The position numbers were made by a program, and so were the translations under genes. The notes beneath the pieces are model-generated. The model was not told where the DNA came from. It was given only the letters and a program-made list of their open reading frames with translations, and made no database searches. A stretch of DNA of 64,000 nt from Sulfurovaceae bacterium (GTDB lineage Bacteria > Campylobacterota > Campylobacteria > Campylobacterales > Sulfurovaceae): assembly GCA_028715055.1 (NCBI GenBank), contig JAQTLE010000001.1, positions 372,001-436,000 of the forward strand, given 5' to 3'. This document shows, in pieces, positions 18,156 through 25,452 of the stretch (its first letter is position 1; each line of letters begins with the position of its first letter).

Positions 18156-18179
18156 GCTCCCATTGTCCTCAATGGTAGC
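18156..18179. repeat. Hairpin related to the element at 14963
   Basis: Imperfect stem GCTCCCATTG/CAATGGTAGC with a four-base loop. The GCTCCCAT arm is the reverse complement of the ATGGGAGC arm of hairpin 2 at 15023-15030, so it may be a degraded copy in opposite orientation. It lies between two convergent genes. Confidence 0.5.
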
Positions 18180-18213
18180 ATATCCACATTTACTTTCTAC
18201 AATTTTTTACCTG

Positions 18214-18810
18214 TCAAGCTTTTTTATGAAAAATATCTTTATATACGTGATAAAACATAATATTGAACAATCCGCCAAAAAAAGCGGCAACAGTATCTTT
18301 TTGAGAATCCCAGACATCTCCTTGTGTACCTAGAAAGGCAATACCGAGTTCAGGATGAAAAATGATGGCCGCTAACCATTCTAGTATCTCATAAATTGCT
18401 GAAATCGATAGAATAAGAGTGAATGTAAAAAATATGGCGGCTTTAAATGTTTTGATCTTAATGGCAACCAGCTCAAAGAGAGCCCGAAACACCAGCAGAC
18501 CAAATAAAAAATGTACCACACGGTCAAAATGGTTTCTTTCAAAGCCCATCCATTTGGTAACGACATCAAAATATTCCATTTCAGCATAAGTAAAGTGTGA
18601 TCCCAGTGAATGTAAAGAGGCAAATACCAAAAGCATCGCCAGTGCAACTACGCTAAAATGATGTTTAAAATCCATCCATATAACAAAAGGAAAAAATAAA
18701 AATACCAATACATTTTCCAATAGCCAAGCGAGCGGATATTTGGGGTTGATCGCCATAATAATCCACACGATGGTATAGATTCCGTAGATAAGTTTGTGTG
18801 ATTTTGGCAT
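18214..18810 (-). CDS. DUF2238 (YjdF-like) inner membrane protein
   Basis: 198 residues with six membrane segments. Family motifs are present: SLGSHFTYAE near 68-77, NHFDRVVHFLFG near 93-104, YEILEW near 140, and GTQGDVWDSQKD near 160-171. YjdF-like proteins have no established function; the conserved His and Asp residues suggest metal or substrate contact. It is a single gene opposed to its neighbours on both sides. Confidence 0.88.
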   Translation of the reverse strand: MPKSHKLIYGIYTIVWIIMAINPKYPLAWLLENVLVFLFFPFVIWMDFKHHFSVVALAMLLVFASLHSLGSHFTYAEMEYFDVVTKWMGFERNHFDRVVHFLFGLLVFRALFELVAIKIKTFKAAIFFTFTLILSISAIYEILEWLAAIIFHPELGIAFLGTQGDVWDSQKDTVAAFFGGLFNIMFYHVYKDIFHKKA

Positions 18811-18906
18811 CGGGTAAACCTCATTTGTTTATAATGTCATTTTAGCATAACTTCTTATTGAAAAGCTACGAATAAAATGAACCAATTAAAATAATCTCCC
18901 TTACGA

Positions 18907-18912
18907 TATAAT
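18907..18912 (+). promoter_or_regulatory. Predicted -10 element of anmK
   Basis: TATAAT 30 bases upstream of the anmK ATG, followed by AAGG as ribosome-binding site. Confidence 0.45.
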
Positions 18913-18941
18913 AATATCCATATAAATGGATAAGGATATAG

Positions 18942-20063
18942 ATGAGTGAACTCTATATAGGTGTAATGTCAGGTACTTCCTTGGATGGTATAGACATCGC
19001 GCTGTGTCAAATAGATGCAAAGCAATGCACATTAATTGAGGCAGTGGAATATCCTTTCCCAAAAGAGTTAAAAGAACGTGTGCTAGAGATGATCGCCGGG
19101 CAGACAACCTTGCAAGAGGTTGGAGAGCTAGACAGTATGCTAGGGTCACAATTTGCTGGTGCTATCAATGAATTCATCATAAGTCACGATATAGATAAGC
19201 AGAACATCAAGGCTATCGGCGTGCACGGACAGACACTCTGGCATGCACCTAGCGGTAAGTATCCTACCAGTATGCAGCTGGGCGACCCCAATATCATAAA
19301 TGCCCGGTGTGGCATCCCTATCGTAGCGGATTTCAGGCGTAAAGATGTGGCTTGCGGAGGGCAGGGTGCTCCTTTCGCACCTGCATTTCATGCTTTCTTG
19401 TTCGGTAATATTGACCACAAGATAGCTGTCGTCAATATCGGAGGTATGGCAAATATCACAGTCCTTGGCGAAAAGACCATAGGGTATGATACGGGTTGTG
19501 GTAATGTCCTCCTAGATATATGGATAGCCAAACATCAGGGCAAGTCTTATGACAAAGACGGAGTATGGGCGCAAACTGGTAAAGTAGATTATGCTCTACT
19601 CGATGAGATGCTTTCAGATGACTACTTCGAGCAAGAGCACCCCAAAAGTACGGGCAGAGAGAAATTCAATGAGGCATGGTTGGAAGATAAACTTTTACGT
19701 CATTCCGGACTTGATCCGGAATCCAAAGAGATCCTGAAACAAGTTCAGGATGACAAGCAATTACAAGCAAATGTACAAAGAACTCTTTTAGAGCTCACAG
19801 CCATCAGTATCAGCAATGAAGTGCTGAAATTTCACAGAGACATGGTGCTGCTTTGCGGCGGGGGAGCCAAAAACAGCTTCTTAGTCGAACGCATTAGAGC
19901 AATGATGCCAAATGTGGAAGTGCTCGTAGCACAGCATGGAGATATGCTTGAAGCGATGATGATAGCATGGCTGGCATATAAACGTCTGCATAAAGAACCG
20001 GTAGATCTCAAAGATGTCACAGGCGCAAAGGTCAATGCCATTTTGGGAGGTCTGTATGAATGA
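18942..20063 (+). CDS. anmK: Anhydro-N-acetylmuramic acid kinase AnmK, carrying an in-frame palindromic element
   Basis: Opens and phosphorylates 1,6-anhydroMurNAc to MurNAc-6-phosphate in peptidoglycan recycling. Diagnostic motifs are GVMSGTSLDGID (7-18), GVHGQTLWH, VNIGGMAN, YDTGCGN and KSTGRE. Residues 253-271 are encoded by a double-palindrome repeat (19698-19754) that reads through without stop or frameshift. The insert lies between the KSTGRE-to-WLE region and the helix starting VQRTLLELTA, probably a surface loop. All recognised active-site motifs are kept, so the enzyme is likely functional. The end overlaps amgK by eight bases. Confidence 0.95.
   Translation: MSELYIGVMSGTSLDGIDIALCQIDAKQCTLIEAVEYPFPKELKERVLEMIAGQTTLQEVGELDSMLGSQFAGAINEFIISHDIDKQNIKAIGVHGQTLWHAPSGKYPTSMQLGDPNIINARCGIPIVADFRRKDVACGGQGAPFAPAFHAFLFGNIDHKIAVVNIGGMANITVLGEKTIGYDTGCGNVLLDIWIAKHQGKSYDKDGVWAQTGKVDYALLDEMLSDDYFEQEHPKSTGREKFNEAWLEDKLLRHSGLDPESKEILKQVQDDKQLQANVQRTLLELTAISISNEVLKFHRDMVLLCGGGAKNSFLVERIRAMMPNVEVLVAQHGDMLEAMMIAWLAYKRLHKEPVDLKDVTGAKVNAILGGLYE
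19698..19754. repeat. Double-palindrome element inserted in frame in anmK
   Basis: The left half is a hairpin ATTCCGGA/TCCGGAAT (19702-19722); the right half is ATCCTGAA/TTCAGGAT (19731-19752). The outer ends are GTCAT and ATGAC. Translation gives the peptide HSGLDPES...LKQVQDD, which is familiar as a recurring product of palindromic repeats in unrelated bacteria. One decayed half of the same type lies at 28821-28846. Confidence 0.85.
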
Positions 20064-20994
20064 CATAAAAGCCTGGCTAGAAAGCATCGGTTGGGATAAG
20101 TATAGTATCGAAATAGCCTCAAGTGATGCTAGTTTTAGAAGTTATTATAGAGTCAAGAAAGACGGAAATAGCTATGTGCTTATGGATTCGTCTCGTCAAA
20201 AAGAATCACTTGTTCCATTTCTAGATATGCAGCATAGGCTTTTTGGTGCAGGGGTGCGAGTACCGCAAGTTTTGCAAAAAAATCTAGAGCTCGGCTTCTT
20301 GATATTAGAAGATTTCGGCTCTACTCATCTGCTGGATATCTTGAATGCTGACAATCAAGAGAAATATTACAAAAAAGCAATAGAGCAGATAATCCTCATG
20401 CAAAAAACAGACGTTAACGGACTTTCTCCGTATGACAAGGATTTTTTGCTCTTTGAGATGAATCTATGTGATGAGTGGTATCTGCAAAAACATCTAAATA
20501 TCTCTTTGGACAGTGAACAAAAAACAAGATTAGATACTGTGCTTGAAATAATAGCCGATGAGGTTTTATCCCAGCCAAACGGCTATTTTGTTCATCGTGA
20601 TTTTCACTCAAGAAATATTATGATAGATAGTAATGATGATCTTGGAGTCATTGATTTTCAAGATGCCAGAGTTGGAGCGGTTACGTATGATCTAGTTTCA
20701 CTACTCAAAGATTGCTACTATGAGATAAGTGAATCAAAACGCAAAGATTTGGCTTTATACTTTAGAGATAAAGCTGACATAAAAGCGGATGATGAGACAT
20801 TTCTCAGATGGTTTGATATGATGGGGCTTCAAAGACATATCAAGGTGCTTGGAATTTTCGCTAGGCTTTATCACAGAGACGGCAAGGATGGGTATCTGAA
20901 GGATATTCCTTTGACGCTTAAGTATGTGTTGGAGACCGCAGTTAAATATCCGCAGACTGAGCCTTTGTGTGATATACTCAATAATTATAAATAA
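20056..20994 (+). CDS. amgK: MurNAc/GlcNAc 1-kinase AmgK
   Basis: Aminoglycoside-phosphotransferase-fold kinase of 312 residues, matching AmgK of the Pseudomonas MurU pathway, which phosphorylates MurNAc at C1. The N-terminal SSDASFRSYYRVKKDG, the catalytic loop VHRDFHSRNIMI and the metal-binding FQDARVGAVTYDLVSLLKD are the AmgK form of the APH motifs. The start at 20056 is set by GGGAGG upstream and overlaps the anmK stop. Its place between anmK and murU is the best support for this substrate. Other small-molecule kinases of the fold are less likely. Confidence 0.9.
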   Translation: MNDIKAWLESIGWDKYSIEIASSDASFRSYYRVKKDGNSYVLMDSSRQKESLVPFLDMQHRLFGAGVRVPQVLQKNLELGFLILEDFGSTHLLDILNADNQEKYYKKAIEQIILMQKTDVNGLSPYDKDFLLFEMNLCDEWYLQKHLNISLDSEQKTRLDTVLEIIADEVLSQPNGYFVHRDFHSRNIMIDSNDDLGVIDFQDARVGAVTYDLVSLLKDCYYEISESKRKDLALYFRDKADIKADDETFLRWFDMMGLQRHIKVLGIFARLYHRDGKDGYLKDIPLTLKYVLETAVKYPQTEPLCDILNNYK

Positions 20995-20997
20995 TTT

Positions 20998-21103
20998 TGT
21001 CATTCGAATGTTCCTTGAAAGCCGCCCAAATTTTTGCTCTGTAAAAATGGGTGAGCGATTCATGAGAATGACGATTTTTGGGTACTTTTTCTAAAAAAGT
21101 ATC
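20998..21103 (-). repeat. Composite palindromic repeat, copy 2
   Basis: Same architecture as copy 1 in the opposite orientation: TGTCATTCGA on the left, TTGAAAGC inside, GAATGACG at 21066-21073, then the hairpin GGTACTTTTT/AAAAAGTATC (21081-21103). It separates amgK from murU, two genes that would be expected to be co-transcribed. Confidence 0.72.
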
Positions 21104-21134
21104 AAACAAGAAATATATTTTGTAAGGTTTTTTT

Positions 21135-21812
21135 ATGATGAGAAAAGCGATGATATTAGCAGCAGGCAAAGGTGATAGGATGAGGCCTCTCACTGACCAT
21201 ACACCTAAACCACTCCTTGAAGTTGGTGGCAAACCTCTAATAATTTGGCACATAGAAAAACTAGCAAAGGCAGGATTTAAAGAAATAATTATCAATATCG
21301 CCCATTTAGGATACAAGATACCCCAAGCTCTTGGAGACGGCTCCAAATGGGGTGTGAAATTGCTTTATTCTGATGAGCAAAAAGGAGGTGGTTTGGAGAG
21401 TGCCGGCGGCATCGTAAAAGCACTCCCACTTCTTGGCAATGAGCCATTTTTGGTAGTCAATGGCGATGTTTGGTGTGATTATGAGTTTGATAAATCGTTT
21501 GAGTTGGGCGAAGGCATCTTGGCGCATTTGATACTCGTCCCAAATCCGGAACACAACACAAAAGGTGATTTTGATTTGCAAAAAGGATTGGTCACGAGTG
21601 AGGGCAAGGCTAGATATACATTCTCCGGTATAGGATACTATAGTCCAAATCTTTTTAAATGGCTGGAACATGGCAAACGAGCTCTCGGAGAAGTGCTTAG
21701 AGACACCATGAAGCATGATGCAGTTAGTGGCGAACTATACAATGGCATGTGGCGTGATATAGGCACGCCTGAGAGGCTAGAAGAGATAAACAATATTTAT
21801 GCCAATCAATAA
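21135..21812 (+). CDS. murU: MurNAc-1-phosphate uridylyltransferase MurU
   Basis: Nucleotidyltransferase that makes UDP-MurNAc from MurNAc-1-phosphate, bypassing MurA/MurB and so lowering fosfomycin sensitivity in Pseudomonas. The pyrophosphorylase signature MILAAGKGDRMRPLT at 6-20 is followed by TPKPLLEVGGKPLI, the MurU-like LESAGGIVKALPLLG, and the metal-site VNGDVW. The 225 residues match MurU rather than larger sugar nucleotidyltransferases. Two adjacent ATGs (21135, 21138) are possible starts. It is followed by two repeat copies and a convergent gene. Confidence 0.92.
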   Translation: MMRKAMILAAGKGDRMRPLTDHTPKPLLEVGGKPLIIWHIEKLAKAGFKEIIINIAHLGYKIPQALGDGSKWGVKLLYSDEQKGGGLESAGGIVKALPLLGNEPFLVVNGDVWCDYEFDKSFELGEGILAHLILVPNPEHNTKGDFDLQKGLVTSEGKARYTFSGIGYYSPNLFKWLEHGKRALGEVLRDTMKHDAVSGELYNGMWRDIGTPERLEEINNIYANQ

Positions 21813-21829
21813 ATATTTGACTAACGAAC

Positions 21830-21930
21830 AGCCTTGAAAGCTAGATTTTATCAAGGCCGGTTAGCCTCAATAAAATCGTGCGATTTGAGAGCTAGTCGCT
21901 TTTGGTGCTACCTTTATAAAAAGGTAGTAA
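21830..21930 (-). repeat. Composite palindromic repeat, copy 3
   Basis: Contains CCTTGAAAGC, the inner hairpin GATTTTAT/ATAAAATC (21844-21851 and 21870-21877), the linker GCTTTTGGTG and the hairpin CTACCTTT/AAAGGTAG (21908-21927). It is oriented like copy 2 but lacks the clear GTCAYYC left end. Confidence 0.68.
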
Positions 21931-21972
21931 AAAGAAAAACCAAATTAGAAATCAGTAATCCAATCGTTTTCA

Positions 21973-22090
21973 ACTTTTCTTTTTATAAAGAAAAGTAACA
22001 AAAGAAAAGCGTCACCACTCACGAACCGCGACGCTAGATTTTTGCGACATATGCTCAAAATCTTGCTGCTTTTCGAGCGTTCGGGTGACA
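21973..22090 (+). repeat. Composite palindromic repeat, copy 4
   Basis: The hairpin ACTTTTCTTT/AAAGAAAAGT (21973-21996) is on the left and the module bounded by GTCACC (22011-22016) and GGTGAC (22084-22089) on the right, oriented like copy 1. With copy 3 it forms a head-to-head pair whose hairpins are 45 bases apart. The pair fills the 295 bases between the convergent murU and aldo/keto reductase genes. Confidence 0.68.
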
Positions 22091-22107
22091 ATGTTTATAT
22101 ATTATCA

Positions 22108-23124
22108 TTATCCCATCGGATACATTATTTCTTTTTGAATCTCAGCTATTTTGTTCATAGTTTCCGTGCTTAGAGTTATATCCATCGCATTAAACGTTGG
22201 TTTTAATTGTTCCACACTTGTAGCTCCGATAATGGTGGATGCAACAAAATCAAATGATTTGGAGTATGCAACTGCCAGAGTAACAGGATGCGTATCAAGT
22301 TCTTTTGCAAGTTTAAGATATTTAGCAGTTGATGCAAGGCTTTTTTCATTTACAAATCTTGCCGCTTGGGCTCTTAGACGTCCATTGTCATTTTTTACAT
22401 ACGATGCATATCTGCCTTTGTCGACAAATGGTTGATTGTATTTGCCGCTTAGTACGCCGCCTGCCATAGGTGAATATGGTAATAAGGAAATTTGTTCTTT
22501 GCGGCAAACATTAGCCAGTTCATCTAAAAATCTTGGATTATTTAGCGAGAAATTGTTTTGGATACTTTCAAATCTTGCAATCCCAAGCCGTTTTGATGTC
22601 TCATTGGCTTTAGTCAGACCATATGCACTATCGTTGGATGTACCGATGTATCGGACTTTGCCCTCGCGCACCAGTTCATCAAATGCTTTAAGACTCTCTT
22701 CGATAGGCACCACAGTATCTGGCCAATGCATCTGATATAAGTCTATATAGTCAGTTTGAAGTCTTTTTAGACTTCCTTCTATCCCTCTTTTAATATGGAA
22801 ACTGTCAATTGCCGTAAGTCCATGTCTGATAGGCGGTACGAACCAGCCGTTTGCTGCTCCAGCTACTTTGGTAGCTAGTATTATGGAATCTCTTGGTTTG
22901 GTTTTCAGCCATTTGCCTACCCACTCTTCAGTAAGTCCTGCTTGTTTGCCAGTTGGCGGAACAGGATATAGTTCTGCTGTATCAAATAGATTTATGCCTC
23001 TTTCATATGCTGCGTCCATGATCTTGAAAGCTTCTTTTTCATCACACTGTGTGCCAAAAGTCATAGTACCCATAGCTATCGGCGATACCCTAAGACCGCT
23101 TTTGCCTATATATCTATATTGCAT
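22108..23124 (-). CDS. Aldo/keto reductase (Tas-like)
   Basis: NAD(P)H-dependent oxidoreductase of the TIM-barrel AKR superfamily, 338 residues. The catalytic tetrad is visible: Asp48, Tyr53, Lys86 and His133. The TAELYPVPP motif matches the Tas-like branch with a loop after the Tyr. Physiological substrate is unknown. The start overlaps the end of the HAD phosphatase gene by 11 bases, so the two form an operon. Confidence 0.9.
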   Translation of the reverse strand: MQYRYIGKSGLRVSPIAMGTMTFGTQCDEKEAFKIMDAAYERGINLFDTAELYPVPPTGKQAGLTEEWVGKWLKTKPRDSIILATKVAGAANGWFVPPIRHGLTAIDSFHIKRGIEGSLKRLQTDYIDLYQMHWPDTVVPIEESLKAFDELVREGKVRYIGTSNDSAYGLTKANETSKRLGIARFESIQNNFSLNNPRFLDELANVCRKEQISLLPYSPMAGGVLSGKYNQPFVDKGRYASYVKNDNGRLRAQAARFVNEKSLASTAKYLKLAKELDTHPVTLAVAYSKSFDFVASTIIGATSVEQLKPTFNAMDITLSTETMNKIAEIQKEIMYPMG

Positions 23125-23956
23125 TTTTATCCTTTGTGAGAAATTGAGAAAGATATTTTGCTACTGCATCTTCATCATTGGTATGTGGAAGCACTATGGA
23201 GGCTACTGCTTTGACTTCATCGAGAGCATTTTGTACCGCTACACTAGTATTGGCAAGTTTAAACATCTCTATATCATTGACACTGTCACCAAATACCGTC
23301 AAATTTGCTATATCATGACCTAGGTATGAAGTCACAGTTTTTAGAGCATGGGATTTGTCTCCATGCGGATGTAATATGGTCAGGAACCATCCTCCTCCGT
23401 AATTTTCCGGAGAAAGTTTATATTCCAATGTGTCGCCAAAGATACCCTTTAGATGCTCGGTTAGCGGTTCGAGGACTTCATGGGAACCAAAATATACCAC
23501 TTTTAGCACTCTATTCATAGCCCTTATCGGATCTTTGAGGGCTAGTCTAGGATCATTTTTGTAGTTCAATAGGACTTCTGATTGATGCTCATTGAGCACT
23601 TTTGGATACCAAAAAAGCTCCTCTATGCTGTCATCTTCCAATCCTATCACAAATGGATATATATTATATTTCGTGCCTTCATGTATGATAGCATTACTAA
23701 ACTCCCTAGTTAAGAGCTTTAAGTCGATTATCTCTTTATTCGGTGTGACTATCATACTCCCATCCAATAGTATCATAGGAGCATTAAGTTCTAGATCACA
23801 CAAAAACTCTTTGACTTTATGGAAGCTTCTAGCAGTTGCTACGGAGAGTATGGCGTGTTGGTTCAATTCATTCCAAACTTTAGCCGTATATGGGCTGATG
23901 GTCTGGTCGCTCCTAAGCAAAGTGTGGTCTAGATCAGTTATAAATAACGGTTTCAT
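23114..23956 (-). CDS. HAD superfamily phosphatase, Cof (IIB) type
   Basis: 280 residues with HAD motif I FITDLDHTL (Asp8 and Asp10), motif II in SVATAR, the IIB cap, and motif IV FGDSVNDIEMF near the C-terminus. Cof-type enzymes remove phosphate from sugar phosphates and cofactors. The ATG at 23956 is preferred; the open frame continues 25 codons further but gives an implausible hydrophobic leader before the nucleophile. It is co-transcribed with an aldo/keto reductase next to the MurU cluster. A MurNAc-6-phosphate activity is conceivable, but there is no direct support. Confidence 0.88.
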   Translation of the reverse strand: MKPLFITDLDHTLLRSDQTISPYTAKVWNELNQHAILSVATARSFHKVKEFLCDLELNAPMILLDGSMIVTPNKEIIDLKLLTREFSNAIIHEGTKYNIYPFVIGLEDDSIEELFWYPKVLNEHQSEVLLNYKNDPRLALKDPIRAMNRVLKVVYFGSHEVLEPLTEHLKGIFGDTLEYKLSPENYGGGWFLTILHPHGDKSHALKTVTSYLGHDIANLTVFGDSVNDIEMFKLANTSVAVQNALDEVKAVASIVLPHTNDEDAVAKYLSQFLTKDKNAI

Positions 23957-24106
23957 ATATCTCTTTATTTTTTCTGAAGTATAGCAAACTAGATTGAAAA
24001 ACACAACTATGGCTTTGCATAAAATATCCACATGATTTTCAAATTTTTAAGTTTATTTAAGTGGGTTAGAGTAGAATGTATATCTATATAAATCAAAGGA
24101 GTTTTG

Positions 24107-24562
24107 ATGAGGCTACTAGGAAATATTCTTTGGCATATTCCATTTTTAGGTTTTGTTGATGCCGTACTTGTTTATATACTCGGTCTTTTATTGACTATCA
24201 CAGTAGTAGCTGCGCCGCTTGGCCTAGGATTGATGGAATATGGTAAATTTCTTTTTGCTCCTTTTAGCTATGCTATGGTCAGCAAGTCAGATCTAAATAT
24301 AGATCAAAATCCATTATGGCAAGGATACTCTTTCATTATAATGATCATCTATTTGCCAGTTGGTTTGATTCTGGCAATTGTTGGTATATTTCAAGCTATC
24401 GGTTTGGCTTTTACTATAGTTGGTATACCGGTTGCTTTGGTTGTAGTCAAGTCGCTCGGAACGTATCTAAACCCAGTCAATAAAAAATGTGTTGATGTTG
24501 CAGTAGTCCAAGAAATTGATAGACAAAGAGTGCAGGGCGAGATCGATAAATATACTAGATAA
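24107..24562 (+). CDS. YccF-domain membrane protein
   Basis: 151 residues with two YccF-type repeats, each a hydrophobic hairpin with an internal P-F/P-x-G pattern (first about residues 4-50, second about 78-125). The family is an inner membrane component of unknown function. Translation starts at the ATG at 24107 after AAAGGA. It is monocistronic and convergent with the AEC transporter gene. Confidence 0.78.
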   Translation: MRLLGNILWHIPFLGFVDAVLVYILGLLLTITVVAAPLGLGLMEYGKFLFAPFSYAMVSKSDLNIDQNPLWQGYSFIIMIIYLPVGLILAIVGIFQAIGLAFTIVGIPVALVVVKSLGTYLNPVNKKCVDVAVVQEIDRQRVQGEIDKYTR

Positions 24563-24566
24563 TATT

Positions 24567-25451
24567 TTATAAAAACAAGATCAATTGATATAGTAATGGT
24601 ATCGTCGCTAGAGATACAACTATCCCATATCCGACCAATGCAGCACTTAGCCTTGGAGCAAAGCCGGCATGGATAGCCAGCGCTCCAGCGGTGATCATCG
24701 GAGGCATTGAAGCTTCAAGCAGCGTCACAGTAGCTGTCATATTATGTATGTCCAAGATAGCAAATATGCCTATCGCTATCAAAGGTATCAATACCAATTT
24801 CAAGAAAAGTGTTTTGGCAAAAATAACTTTATCATCTCCGAGTTTAAGCTGCATAGAAAAACCTACACTGATCAATGCCAACGGTACCAGGGTATGAGAA
24901 AGTAATTCGATGTATGGTATGATAATTTGTGGCATAGGCCCAGCTATAAAGGAGAATATCAAAAATATAAACGGCGGGAACAGGGCTATTTTTTTTACTA
25001 TGCCAAAGATATTTATCCTATCGCCGCTGAAGTAGCTCACCGCAAAAGCCCCATAAGTCGAGAGCATAAAGAAACTGCCTAATTGGTCATATACTATGGC
25101 GTATTGTATAGCTTCTTTTCCGATGACAGCTTCGAGCATAGGAAAACCAAAAAACGATGTATTGCCAAGAGGAACAAGCAACAGCAGAGCAGCAAGTGTA
25201 TTGCGCGGAAGATGCCTAAAAAAAAGAAAAACCAGCAATACGGATAATGTTAGAACAGACCAAGGCGTGATGACAGCTATCCACAATGAATTATCAAATG
25301 TGATACGTGGCACTTGAAGCAGAATGGTAGCAGGAAAAGATATGTATATGACAAATAGATTTAGACTTTTACCAAAATCTTGAGGAAATTTGGCAAACTT
25401 AAGAGAATACCCGATGATAAGCAAAAATAGAATGAATAATATTTGAACCAT
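24567..25451 (-). CDS. AEC (auxin efflux carrier-like) transporter
   Basis: About 294 residues with ten hydrophobic helices, an N-terminal GYSLKFAKFPQD and a central FGFPMLEA motif, typical of bacterial AEC permeases that move malate, amino acids or unknown organic anions. A GTG at 25469 would add six residues, but the GGGAG there lies too close; the ATG at 25451 is used. The gene follows ygiQ by overlap or immediate contact, so translation is probably coupled. Confidence 0.86.
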   Translation of the reverse strand: MVQILFILFLLIIGYSLKFAKFPQDFGKSLNLFVIYISFPATILLQVPRITFDNSLWIAVITPWSVLTLSVLLVFLFFRHLPRNTLAALLLLVPLGNTSFFGFPMLEAVIGKEAIQYAIVYDQLGSFFMLSTYGAFAVSYFSGDRINIFGIVKKIALFPPFIFLIFSFIAGPMPQIIIPYIELLSHTLVPLALISVGFSMQLKLGDDKVIFAKTLFLKLVLIPLIAIGIFAILDIHNMTATVTLLEASMPPMITAGALAIHAGFAPRLSAALVGYGIVVSLATIPLLYQLILFL

Positions 25452-25452
25452 A

